From NCBI GenBank assembly GCA_903813345.2, contig CAIIXF020000012.1:124001-188000 (forward strand): a stretch of DNA of 64,000 nucleotides, in the 5' to 3' direction. This stretch comes from Owenia fusiformis (lineage: Eukaryota > Annelida > Polychaeta > Sabellida > Oweniidae). Each line of letters opens with the position of its first letter. Within the stretch, counting starts at the first letter, position 1. This document shows, one piece after another, positions 26,901 through 38,221 of the stretch. The translations under genes were made by a program, and so were the position numbers. Below the pieces are notes generated by a model. The model did not search any database. It saw only the letters and a list, made by a program, of their open reading frames with translations, and was not told where the DNA came from.

Positions 26901-28966
26901 AAAGCATTGCAGTGAAACATTAAAGGATCGGGCAATATTATAGACCTTCTTTTCTGCCGCTAAATCAAAGTTTGTTAATGTCACCTATTATTATAATCTC
27001 ATCAAAAAATTTATTTGTGAATGACATCCTATCATTATTTCAGTTTTAATATATAAAGGACACAGTTCCTAAACCTTAAAACAATGGTATTTTGCAGCAT
27101 AATTTACTAGGATATGATTCTTCATAAACTAGCCCCCCCCCCCCCCACCCAATCTACACAAATTCACAACAATCAAATCCTGTTTCATAGAACCATCATC
27201 ACCAAGAATTATTTCAAATTACTGATGACATATACATTTATTCTGTCTGATAAAATGGATTGTTATTTGCTGCATTGTTGTAAAGTTATTAATCATTTTC
27301 AATGTATCCCATACTTTTTTCCTGCGGGAGGGGTGGTGGAGGAGGGGGAGGGGTTACAAATATTGAGGAGGGATAGAAAAGTCATAGAAAATTTTAACTG
27401 ATACAAGAATCATACCTTCTGTTGAAATTGTGATAATACTGGCTATACAATTGAAGTTATCTACTGTTAAGTAGGCTTGATCATTCAGTTAAATGCCACG
27501 CCCACTTTTGATTATTTAGAGGGGGTGGGTCATAGAAAATTTAAAAAAAAATATTTCTAATTGAGACTCAATCATCATTCAAATTTTAATGCATGCAGGA
27601 CATATATATGCAATTTTCTAAACCTTAAAACAATGCTATTTTTGCAGCATAACTGGCTAGCATAGGATTTTTTCGTTAACTAGCCCGCCCAAAATAGACA
27701 TAAATTAGCAAATTTTGACAATCAAATTCTGTTTTCATAGCAACCATCATACCTATAGTCACAAATTTTTTACCAGTTATCAATGACATATATGTGTATA
27801 TATTCTGAAAAAATTGTGGTTATTCATGATGTTTTTGTAAAGTTATTAATTATTTTCTTTGTACCCCCTACTTTTGTCATGCGGGGGGTATAAATATTGA
27901 TTTTTTCCTAAACGCTGTAAAATTTTGCTTAATTATTGCCAAATTGTGGTGAGAATTACAAATTAGGATGTAACTAACATGGTCTCCAAAATTCTACCTC
28001 CATACCGCAATTTAAGGGCTAGCCCATAACCTAATATATACGATTAGTCATAAGCATGGCACACAATCTTATCACTCTTTGGCTAGTAGGCGGTCATTTT
28101 GAAAATCGCCGCCATTTTTCCGTGTGTTACTTAACGTTTTCTACTATAACTCGAAAAGTAGTGGAGCGATTTTGTGGATCTATTGTATGTGAATACTCAT
28201 AAGCATGGCAGACTGTCTTATGACGGTTTTTACTATAACTGAATAAGTAATGGAGTAATTTTGATCACATTTGTGCCTACTTAGAAGCATATTACATTTT
28301 GGCTAGTGAGCGGCAATTTTGAAAATGTGTGGCCATTTTTGTGTGTTTTTTTACAATTTTGCAATAACGGAAAAATTAGAGGATGGATTTCGTAAAAATA
28401 GCAGCCATGGCTGTTCGATGGAATTTGCTACGCCTTGGCGTTGCTGTTATCTTGTTACTATACATTAATAATCAAGCCATTTATATTCAAAAACTGTAGA
28501 CTCTGGGTCTAAGTTTATATTTATAACAGTTTTTCGGAGTGGTAATTAAAAAGAAGAAATATAATTTAAGGATGCTAATTATACTTCTCTCACTAACGTC
28601 AGATTGATTTACTTCCAGAGATCCGTATGACGAGCTATTTGGAAATAAAGAAATGTAAGCATAGCCTATTTCAATCCCCATTTTAGAACTGCCTCCCTAA
28701 GTTTATATTAGACCAATATATACAAACAAAACATTTGGTGGCCATATAGTTCAGACTGACTTTTTTCTTTTTGCTCAACATCAATAATGAACTCATTTAA
28801 ATTCAAAAACTGTGAACTGTTGGTATGAATTTGTATTTAATAGTTTAAAGTCTATAATGGTAAGTAAAATAGAGAAATATAATTTAAGGATGCTAATTAT
28901 ATTTCTCTCACTAACTTCATGTTGATTTACTTTCAGAATTCGTGGTATTGGCAACTTTGGAAAGTA
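20994..28966 (+). CDS. Secreted VWC-domain protein, 3' part, with three phase-2 micro-exons
   Basis: Exon 20,994-21,132 (acceptor TTTCAG, donor GTAAGT) encodes the C-terminal half of a von Willebrand type C domain: KICQIIYC, then NRMSC, then LGDCCPSC with the diagnostic CCPxC end. Three small exons follow with AG/GT borders: 21,844-21,861 (18 nt, NPDYI), 28,619-28,654 (36 nt, DPYDELFGNKE) and 28,937 onward (27 nt, IRGIGNFG, then AAG TAA). Every junction is phase 2, so all combinations stay in frame; the last may be terminal, ending at 28,966. VWC modules usually mediate extracellular binding, often of BMP-type ligands; nothing here shows the ligand. The exon with the first half of the domain and the signal peptide was not found upstream. 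No RNA evidence. Confidence 0.6.
21238..21795. repeat. 138-bp tandem repeat in the VWC-gene intron
   Basis: Four units starting at 21,238, 21,376, 21,512 and 21,650 (GACTTTTGTTCTTCTTACCG, then AAGATTAATAATCTTCTTAG). Partial homologous units flank the two later micro-exons (28,480-28,610 and 28,755-28,930), so this is part of the duplicated intron segment. Confidence 0.88.
21954..23541. mobile_element. TIR element with 160-bp internal repeats (TGTCCCCACCA ends)
   Basis: An 11-bp perfect TIR, TGTCCCCACCA at 21,954 and TGGTGGGGACA ending at 23,541. The interior (about 22,000-23,060) is six to seven units of about 160 bp, each with CAAGATTTTAGGACGG, ATCCAAAATGGC and AATCATCCCTGAAAATTTGA. A GACGGACGGACAGAC-type stretch lies near the right end (about 23,470). 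No transposase and no clear target duplication. Confidence 0.6.
25560..25830. repeat. GGTAC-rich palindromic patch
   Basis: Many ATGGTACTG / CAGTACCAT words in both orientations, probably a collapsed hairpin element. No gene. Confidence 0.4.
26337..26640. repeat. Nested hairpins (GCAATACAG words)
   Basis: GAATGATTTGA with CAATACAG at 26,337 faces CTGTATTG with TCAAATCATTC at 26,473. A second perfect 23-bp stem pairs about 26,533-26,555 with 26,599-26,621 (TGCTACTGAGATTGTCC and its inverse). Consistent with one or two small foldback elements. Confidence 0.55.
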
Positions 28967-28999
28967 ACTACCTGTAATTAAAATCTAACGTAAGAAAGT

Positions 29000-30620
29000 G
29001 CGATATCAATAATGTATTCAGAAGCAACTAATAATACATATAAGATAGTTTTAAGATTTATGAAAAATAATATTCATGTTTTTACCTTACCTAGAAAGCT
29101 AAGATATTATTATCTCGGCGGAAGTCTTACTTTTTGTTCGAACATTCGATTAAAAACGTCATGGGCCACCTTTGATTTATTTAGATTGTTCAATCTAGTT
29201 TTAAGACAGTGTTCTACGAAACCGGCACAACTATATTTTACTTTCTGAGTACCCCTTTTTACAATATGAAAACCCCATCAATAGTTGTACGTTAAAGTAT
29301 ATTCCATCGGTTACACATATACTATTAGTTAAAACACTCTTCCGAAAATGAGACTTGACATATTTATGATTGAATGTGAAAATATTAACTAACTCTTCCA
29401 AATATATTTATTCGATCACGATAAAATAAACCTTATTTAGATATGAGCTTAGTGGAGTGTAACGTTTGGTGAACACTTCAAAAGATCGTTCTGCCACGAC
29501 AAAGAAACCATGATATATTGGTCAGATCCATTATATTGCAATATTTCCAAACAACAACAAATGCTCATATTCTCAATTCTATAATGGATGTGACAAAGTC
29601 TATCCTGAGGAACGCTTGTCTCAAGTTGAGTTCAATTTGAAGGTGGGTAGAGCTTCAGACAATTGTTAAGAAATAATGTACTTGCCAGAGTACAAATATT
29701 AATCAAAAATTACATTGAAAAAATACAAGACAATGATATTGTATTCCATGAAATTATTTGTGTTTCCTCTGTATTTTGTTCATTTTCAAAACTGTTAAAG
29801 AGGTTTAAAGCAAACTCAGTACAGCACTAGAAGATTTACTTAAAGATTTGTTCCCTAGAAGGGGGTGTCTGTGAATTTTCAGACCTCGACACTTTTACAC
29901 ATTTACATTGAGCTCTATGTTAATTTATCAATCTTCAAAAGACCCCCTGCAGAACAGTTCTAGAGTTTTTTTCTAGAGACTATTCCTAGTATGTTAAAAT
30001 AACATGATGATCTTCAAAATCAAGTTTTAATGCAATATTGCAAAGATTTTCAAACATTATTTCAATTTGAAAATAGCCATTATGCACAATGCGAAAATAT
30101 TCCATTTCACATTTTTACAAAATGATTTTCAATTCAAGCATCGGAATGACCTTTTACAGCCACGTGCAACGATCAGAGGCTTATAGCAATCCGGATATCG
30201 ATAAAATCTGCATGCTATAAAAGCAGTTTCTACATGCGTGGTTAAACATTTTTATTTACATGTTAAAACTTCGGGTAAGTTTATCAACATTTATACTAAA
30301 TTGAAAGAGCAGTCAAGCTTATATCGTGTAACAGTTTCATAAAATATGTGTATATATTTATAACACGATATGCTAGTAATAGCGTGTCGATAGAACAACT
30401 GCTAGATATTGAGTTAATGACGAAATTACATTATTGGACTGATTAAACTGCTGATATTACTTGATTCATTTACATTTAATCTGATATTAACTTGCAACCC
30501 CTTATTCTGACTTTACATTTGAATGATAACACGGCCTCATATCTTAATTCATGATACGTCCATTGCAGACCAAAACAGATAATGTTTCAATGCGGATTTT
30601 GTAATGAACATGAAGATACC
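29000..30620. other. Gap: no gene seen; dispersed repeat copy B at 29,880-30,030
   Basis: AT-rich sequence downstream of the last micro-exon. The only structure recognised is the direct copy of the repeat at 13,440-13,620. The ORF at 29,012-29,248 has no recognisable domain. Confidence 0.45.
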
Positions 30621-30739
30621 TTAAACTTGTGACGGATCGGAAGTGGCGTCTGGGCCGAGTGGAAACCCATGTTTCCCTATAAAACTCTCACGTGACATGA
30701 GAGCAGGTGGGGAACGTCTGTTGGTGAAAGGATGTTGTA

Positions 30740-31150
30740 TCGATTTTTTCTATATGTCTGCTATCTCTTCTATATTAACGACATCTCGAATCTGATCATC
30801 AAGCAATGCCTGTTGAAAGCGAGTACGAAAAAGTCTATCTTGAGCTTCTATGGACATTTCAGGAACTGCCAGAGCTGCCAAGCTTCTGATGTCTTGCCCT
30901 AGCTTTTGCAGTGGCTCTTTTGGCCTCTGCTGTCGGCTATTAAACGGGGCTTCATATAATTTGGCCCTGCCCTCAGGCCCAAATCGTTTATCTAATACAC
31001 TCACTAGGTGCATGTACGTACAACCTTGTTGCAATTCATTCAAAATCTCCAAGACTTGCCCTTTCAAACTGGATGCCAGAAAATCATTTTTATCATTTAT
31101 ATCCCAGTTTTTTAAGCGTGCCCAAACTTCAAAATGCCTTTTATAGTCTT
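30740..31150 (-). mobile_element. Fossil Gypsy/Ty3-like Gag fragment
   Basis: A - strand frame (30,750-31,067) resembles a piece of a retrotransposon capsid (Gag) domain: LVSVLDKRFGPEGRAKLYEA, then PLQKLGQDIRSLAALAVPEM. Nothing of protease, RT or integrase is visible beside it. It is an isolated broken fragment; age unknown but probably old. Confidence 0.55.
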
Positions 31151-31615
31151 GCCATCGTACTATTCTGCTTTAATTTTCACTTATTTGTTATAAGATTGGT
31201 TATCATTTTTTAATGATACAATAACTTATCTAACTACTTGTTGAAATACAGGGGACATATCAGATTCCGGAGACGGTGGAGTAGCCCCTGTCACACGTTC
31301 TGTCTGTTGTAGCTGCCAAATGTTTTCTCTGGGAGAACTATACAACATATCACGTTTAGGTATGTGCTCCGGCACATTAGACCTTAATGAGGTCATATCT
31401 CATGTTGATTGGTTTAGGAGAAAACATAATTTATAGAAATAAAAAAGCATATTTTCGTTCATATTTTAGTTTCATCAATTTTATTGTTGCAGCTCCAGAG
31501 AAGTAATAGGCAGTAATAGCATTTCAAAGCTATGTCTGACATTGTAATAATGTAATGATTAAGTACTATTATGTATTTTTAATATGGCTTTGTTGACCTA
31601 TACCCCTTAGAAATA

Positions 31616-33130
31616 TGTAGCGACCCAGGGGTGGCTAACCCTTGCAAATGCTAACCTTTCACCTCGTGTCGCTACTTCCCTTCCGCTCTAGAGCGCGAAT
31701 AGTCCCGCTGCAAGGTCGGGATTAAAATAGTTACTTGAGCTCTCTATAGCGTCTGTGTTCAGAACAATTATTTTGTAAGGGTATTTTGAATAATAGGCTA
31801 ATTTTCTGCTGTACTCTCGCGAGAGACAGCGAGAAGTGGGTTGGCGCCATAATTTTTTTCCTCACGAGGCAATTTTGATTTGAGTTGTTCTATTTTGAGT
31901 TGTTTTCGACACTTTGTCGGCGTTGATCGTTCGTAATGGGCTAGCCTAAGAGATGGAGAGACCAATGTGGCTGCGGAAGTGAGGTTATATTTTCTTATTT
32001 TAACTCAACTGCTGTGCTGAGCATACTTGTGTTCAAATTGTGAATTATTTTCAATTTATTTTTTATTTTGTCTTTGACTGAGTTTTGACATTGGATTTGA
32101 TTTGATTATTTGGAATGATTTATCTTCTTAAATACATGTAGATGTCTGTAATTGTTTTAATGGTGATATTTTATATGTGACTTCCACAGTTATTTTTGAA
32201 TACAGAGCGCCATCTTTTGACTTTCGCTTACCCAGAGCGTGAAACTGATGTTGTTTTAAAAGCGCTGAGAGATAGCCGCCATCTACTTAAGAGTAGACCT
32301 TTGTTATATTTTTACCATGCACTGTAATTCATGTAATTTGCTGTGATTTTCAATTGATAAAACTGATGTAAAGACCACATTCAATTATTTATTTACAATT
32401 AAAGGCAGAATCAGATCTATAGGGGTGACAAAATTATAAGCAACATGTACAATGACCCTCCAATCTATTCCTTACAATCTCAAATATAATGTCTCCCAAA
32501 CGATTCACAAAATGTTTGAAATTGGTGAAGTTATTATGGATTCAAAGTGGGGGAAAATGTTTAAATTCTCCAAAATAATAGTCTAAGAATGATTACCATT
32601 CTTATAAAAAAATAATACATTATTATAAAAATCTTTAGTTTTCCTGAAATAAAGTGTGCATTTTTTTTTAGAAAATAGATATGACAAGGAATGACATGAG
32701 CCAGAAATATTCGAAAATTGAAACAATTTTTTGTTGGCCTGCTCGCTAGATCTGTTTCTCTCTTTAAACTTTAAAACTTTACTTGATTTATCATGTTGAT
32801 AGTCATTGATTGGAGGTTAAGATAAATTGCAGTGAAAAAGAACCTTATATTTAACAAATTCTGCCACCTCAGTTCACATTCTGTTCTAATCATTATTATA
32901 ATTCTCCAATTAGTGTTTTTTCAACTTTTATTTCTATTTTAAGAGGGCAGCACCATATAAGCACCCTACAGTCAGTCTGATAATCAATCACTTTCAGCCC
33001 TAATTCGATACATCACGTTGCCATGGCCGTTCAGCTTTCCACTCTACCACTTGTTGGCTTGTTCGGTCTTGTTTGTTGTTTATACGGGTTGTTTTATTGT
33101 GTTTATTGATTGAAGCTCCGAACTGTTACA
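31616..33130. mobile_element. Candidate solo LTR (TGTAGCGACCC...TGTTACA)
   Basis: About 1.5 kb bounded by TGTAGCGACCC and CTGTTACA, with an apparent 4-bp target duplication AATA on both sides (31,612-31,615 and 33,131-33,134). No internal coding is recognised. Orientation is not clear and 4-bp flanks can occur by chance, so the call is tentative. It would be the remnant left after LTR-LTR recombination. Confidence 0.4.
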
Positions 33131-33139
33131 AATACAAGA

Positions 33140-35254
33140 AAATGAAGGTGGCACAATTAGATCAGAAATTAATTATATAAGAACTCGAAGTAGTCTTCTG
33201 AAAATGCATATGAGTGACATATAGTGGTTATTTAATGGGAGGGATGGGGAATGAATTTCATTCCGAGGGAAATATGATATTAGCCAAGAAAAAAATCATA
33301 TTGATTGGGTACAGCCTGAGTTCTAATATGATATTTCTCGAGGCCAATATCAAATCATCTCAAGGAATAAAACTCATATTCCCCCACGACCATCAATAAC
33401 CTATTTATTCCATATTTTCCTGAAACCTAAAAAGGCGAGAGCAATCTCCGGGAATGGTTCTGATACGCGTTTTGATACGGGATTTTGATCGATACGGATC
33501 GAACATGGAATCTGATACAGGAGTTTTGCTAAAACGGGATTTTTTAAATATCAATTCTATGTAGAGGTTATTTAATCGGAGGTTTTTGATAAGAGTTTAA
33601 CTGAGGGAAATACAATATATCAACCCGAGGGACCGTAGGGACCGAGGGTCGATATATGTATTTACCGAGGGGTACTGTATAAGTGGTAATTTTGCCTAAT
33701 CATTTAATTTGCCTATTGCCTAATTTTGGCCAGGTTCGGATAATTAAATGTCGGAAATATTATCTTTGTAATGTTATCCAATGGGAAGTTTCTTGTCATT
33801 AGGAAAATTAAAATTAGGAAAATGATCAAATTTGACCAATCGGCAAATTAACCACTCGGATTGAATACCACTTATACAGTATACTCTGTATCAAAAATCG
33901 AGCATTTAATATCTGATTTGTTCTATACTTAGTAGATTATGAGGAATAATAGCAAAGTCCCCTGGCTCAGTATCTACTCCCTGAATTTGTGACGTCGTAG
34001 ATCTGATGAGCGGGTGATATATATATCACCCGCTAACGTCACATATCAATTATACTTCCACATGTTATTAACCTATAACACAACTAAGTATGGAATAATC
34101 CCTGTTTATTTCCCAGGGGACACATGTTATTATGGAATAATGTTATAATTTTGTAATAACAAGTGTTTTTTGAGTTTTTTATACATTGACTTTGTTAGTC
34201 TAAAGGGTTATTTCTTCATGCTGAATTCTTGTTTTTGTATTCATGTTACTCACACACTCACTCAAATATGACACAAAGCTTGATTTGCTTTAATATTGAA
34301 CCAAGAAAAAAATAACTCACATAGAAAGAAGCATTTGAAGTTCAGAGATCATTAGTAGTGTACGCCCATGTTAAACAAAGTGCATGTTTTAAATTACTCT
34401 TGATTTAAAAGATGGCGACACTTCTATAAAAATGAATGTATCATGTAATACAAATAACTTCGCCATCTTTCAATGACATTGATAAAAACTTATATATAAA
34501 GCTATATAAAGATATATAAAGCTTGACAGATCGAAAATATTTTTTGATAAATTATTGTAAGCTTTGATGTGGTCCGTTTGAGCTGTTTTTGGTGCCAAAT
34601 GAAAGATAAAGTTTTTATCAATCCATTTATACTATGAAATTCAAATGTAATTCTTTATTTTGCCCAAAAACGTTGAAAATACGCAAAGTGGGCCTTTAAT
34701 ATATCCTTTAAAAGTACAATAATTTACATGCCAATGATGCCTCGCCTTGAAGCATGAGCTCTGTCTAATGCAGCATAGATTACTCTCCGAGGCACAGATG
34801 CATTTTATCAGCTCAATGATACCTTCGGATGGGAGACAAGTAATGCTATTGAAGAGTGAGTCTATGCTGTCATTTTCAAACTAAATATAGTCTGTTAGGG
34901 GCGGGGGTCATATCAGCATTTTCTATTTATATTCGTGGTCACGAAAAATGTTTTAATTTAGTCCTCCCCCATAATCCTTCAATAGGGGCAATAGACCTTT
35001 TTCCATATTGCTTTGAAATCTCGTTAAAGTCTCGTTTTTAATGAGATTTTAGGAGATCTGCATTTTAACCACTGAAGACTAACATTTTTTCTTCTATTTG
35101 ATGGCATATTTGAATTCTGTGTGTAATTTTCTATCAAAACAACTTTGATTTGCACTGTTATTTACCTTTATTCAAATTCTAGTGATTTTCAAGTTTTCTA
35201 CAATTGGTCGGGCTAAATCCCCATTGATAACCTGAAAAACCTTAAAAAGTTAAT
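33140..35254. other. Gap: small hairpin elements, no gene
   Basis: A short hairpin element at about 33,665-33,890 has TIRs TACTGTATAAGTGGTA and TACCACTTATACAGTA. Other words (TTATTTAAT with GGGAGG, TGGAATAAT) recur nearby. No ORF with a family signature. Confidence 0.5.
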
Positions 35255-35258
35255 TTAA

Positions 35259-36884
35259 CCCATTTATGACAATGTCTCATATATGGGACGTTTTTATTTT
35301 CGTGTATTTTGGAAGATCGCAGCACTGATTCATTACTATTGTATATTTCTTAGAAAAGAAGATATATTTCTCTGCAAGTTCAAGGCCACTTTGAAGCATC
35401 TTTTGAAATTTTTAACATGAAGGGGCTCAATACCCCTCAAGGTCTTAGAAAAAATACCTATTCCAAGTAAATATAGTTTTAATACAACTAAAAAACCTCT
35501 GAAAGATTATCTGAAGAATGAAGTTCAATCTTTGCTCTTTTCAATGATGCAACCCATTATTGGCTGTGCTGAATTTTTTCTGAAATTTTTATTTGTTTTA
35601 ATTTTGCTATCAAACGTGCCGTATATGGGACATTGACACGAATGTCCATGATCACTTCCGGGGCCCACAGGGGCCACTAGGATGCTTTTTTCGGCCAAGG
35701 GTGGCCACTAGCATGCTATTTGGGGCAATTGGGGGCCAATGACATGCTTTTGGGGGTTACTGGGGGCCACATGGGGCTACTAGGATGCTTTTGGGGGCAA
35801 CAGCGGTCCACTAAGATGCTTAAGGAGCCGAGGGGCACTAGAATGCTTTCTTTGGTCACATGGGGGCACTGTGATACTTTCGGGGACCACAAGGGGCCAT
35901 TTGCATGCTTTTTGGGGCTACTGGGGGCTACTAGGATGCTTTTGGTGGCTATACAGGGGGCAAATAGGATGATTTTATGGCCACTGAGGGTCATTAGGAG
36001 GCTTTTAAGGGTCACTGGGGGCCATAATGATGCTTTTAAGGGCCACTTAGGGCAACTAGGATGCTAAGGGTGACCACTTGGGATCATTGGGATGCTTTTA
36101 AGGACCATTGGGGGCCACTATGATGCTTTTAGCGGCCACTTGGGGCCTCTAAGATGCTTTTTAGGGCAAATGAGGGCCACTTGGATGCTTTTTGGGGCCA
36201 CTGGGGGCCACAAGCATGCTTTTGGCGGCTACAGGGGGTAATTAGGAGTTTTTTTGACCATTTGAAACCACTGGGATGCTATTGGGGATCACTGGGGGCC
36301 ATTAAGATGCTGAAAGGGGCCATTTGGGGGCCACTGAGATGCTTTGGGGGACCACTGGGGGCTATTATGATGCATTTATTGGCCACTATGGGGCCACTGA
36401 GACGCTTTTTGGGACCACTAGGGGCTGATATCATGCTTTTGGGGGCCACAGAGGGCTACTAGCATGCTTTTGGGAGCCACTGAGGCCACAAACATGCTTT
36501 TTCGGGCCACTCGAGGCAATTAGTATGCTTTTAGTGACCATTGGCGGCCACTAGCATGTTTTTGGCGGTCACTGGGGGCGACAGGGGACTGATTTACTAT
36601 TGACTTTCAACAATCGGGGTTAATTAAAGTTAAATAAAGTGTTAAACTACATGCTTGATAAAGTTATGATATAATAAATAGGTTTTACAACCACAAAATC
36701 ATAACGTCTTACCCCAAAATGTTATCATGGGCACTTGTCACAATGTCCCATATTTGGGACGCCTCTAGAAAATATGCTTTTTTTTCAACGAAAACTATTT
36801 TTTTCTTAGTTATGCTACCCGGGTTAGAAAAACATTAAAAGTATAAACAAATACCAATGCATTCAATGTGCTGTCATTAATGGG
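35259..36884. mobile_element. Non-autonomous piggyBac-like element (TTAA flanks) carrying a minisatellite
   Basis: The element starts CCCATTTATGACA at 35,259 and ends TGTCATTAATGGG at 36,884, inverted with two mismatches, and is flanked on both sides by TTAA (35,255-35,258 and 36,885-36,888). TTAA duplication and CCC/GGG ends are the hallmarks of the piggyBac superfamily. Subterminal TCTCATATATGGGACG (35,275) and TCCCATATTTGGGACG (36,746) are shared by both halves. The interior from 35,650 to 36,590 is a minisatellite; no transposase is present. Confidence 0.75.
35650..36590. repeat. GGGGGCCACTAGGATGCTTTT minisatellite
   Basis: Degenerate tandem units of about 30-46 bp built from GGGGGCCACT and AGGATGCTTTTGGG. 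GC-rich compared with its surroundings. Long ORFs across it in both strands are artefacts of the array. Confidence 0.9.
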
Positions 36885-38220
36885 TTAAGTTAATAAGGAT
36901 CACAATTTTAATGTGAAATCACAATCTACATGTCAATAATATCATATAGTTACATTCCAATGGTGTTTTAAGTTGATCCAAATGGAATTACTTGTTAAAT
37001 CAAGAAATTAAGTGACTCTTGCCATTAAGTTGCCATGTTATTAAGCCCTACCAATACCTATGACGCCATATATTTTTCCATTCATATGGAAAAGGGTCTA
37101 TTGACATCACATCCTTATTCACATAGCACTCCTTAAAATACACTGTTTACCACTGAAAGAATCTTACAGTTGATTAAATGCACATGTGACTCTAAAATAA
37201 ACCCTTTACCTCATGAAGTTAAGCTGCATCTCTGAGGATGAGGTGTAGAGCCGTAAGCTGATTTATTGATTACGGAGGGAATTTAATACATCACTGATCA
37301 CTCACATATTCAACTTTTTTCGAAACACACCCTTTATTCATGAAGGGATGATATAGTTAATTTGTTTGTGCTCCCAAGGGGTATTCTAAAATGACTCCCC
37401 CACCCCACTCCGTTCATTACTTTTTATACCCATGGCAGGATTCTACAGTTGATACATTTCACCTGTATAGGGTTAATGTGTAAAACTGTATACTGTTTGT
37501 GCTCCCAAGAAGTATTCTATTTAAGGAATATAGACCGAAGAGCAGGGGTAATATTGCCGAATACACCCCGCAGGGCTGTTCGCGTACCCCGAACGACCGT
37601 AGGGACCGAAGCTTTTGTGCCTAGCCCTAAGGGGTGTATTCGTCCATATTACACCTGCTGTGAGGTCTATATTACAATTCGAACATAAAAACTTACCAAA
37701 ATTGTTCAAATTATTCATTTAATGGCATGGTCCGCCATAACTATGGCTCGCCGTTATGGCGTCACACATTACTTGTATCACCTGGGGTAGTGTTGTCGAA
37801 TGAAATGTTGACTTTGTTCACAGTTTATAGAAGGCGTGAATACAGTCATGTTCGAATATACCTTAACAACCCCCTCCCCCCCCATGCCTCATGCATTAAC
37901 AAAAGAAGATAATTCACTTATTCCAAAAAAGGATTCTACAATAGATAAAATGCTTCCAAGGAAACTGTTGATATACCTTAACCACCTTCATCTCATCCAT
38001 AAACAAGGCATTAACATTTACAATGTCACCTCCTGCAATTTGTTACAGATGTCGACTAAAATACACCTAGCTCACGTGTTTTGGTCCCACAAAGGTATCT
38101 CTGGTACGTATAGTAGGCATGATATGCTCATATTTGTGGGCAAACTAGACTTGCAACATAAATACCATTACCTGATAATGCATTTTTAGCCAGAACTTGT
38201 GAAGATATAAACAGCGACTG
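36885..38220. other. Gap with one hairpin element (37,520-37,685)
   Basis: At 37,520-37,685 a roughly 160-bp palindrome has ends GAATATAGACC and GGTCTATATT, with inner GAATACACCCC and GGGGTGTATTC. The rest has no recognisable gene. Confidence 0.5.
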
Positions 38221-38221
38221 G

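Larger units (their letters stand above)
23604..28030. repeat. Second large inverted-repeat structure
   Basis: Arm 23,604-24,600 is inverted at 27,050-28,030; for example GGGCTAGC, GGTATGGAGGTAGAATTTTG and GCATGCATTA words match their reverse complements. Each arm holds two tandem diverged copies of a unit of about 550 bp (the left has a third partial copy, about 24,700-24,960). The loop (24,960-27,050) has no recognisable gene. It lies wholly inside the intron between micro-exons 1 and 2 of the VWC gene. Confidence 0.75.

Noticed and set aside
26665-26907. 80-codon - strand ORF beginning MLSLDWGHSIPF
   Set aside because: No domain I recognise and no supporting splice context; left out as a gene.
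35716-36462. ORFs across the GGGGGCCACT array (115, 102 and 99 codons)
   Set aside because: Low-complexity translation of a minisatellite within a non-autonomous transposon.
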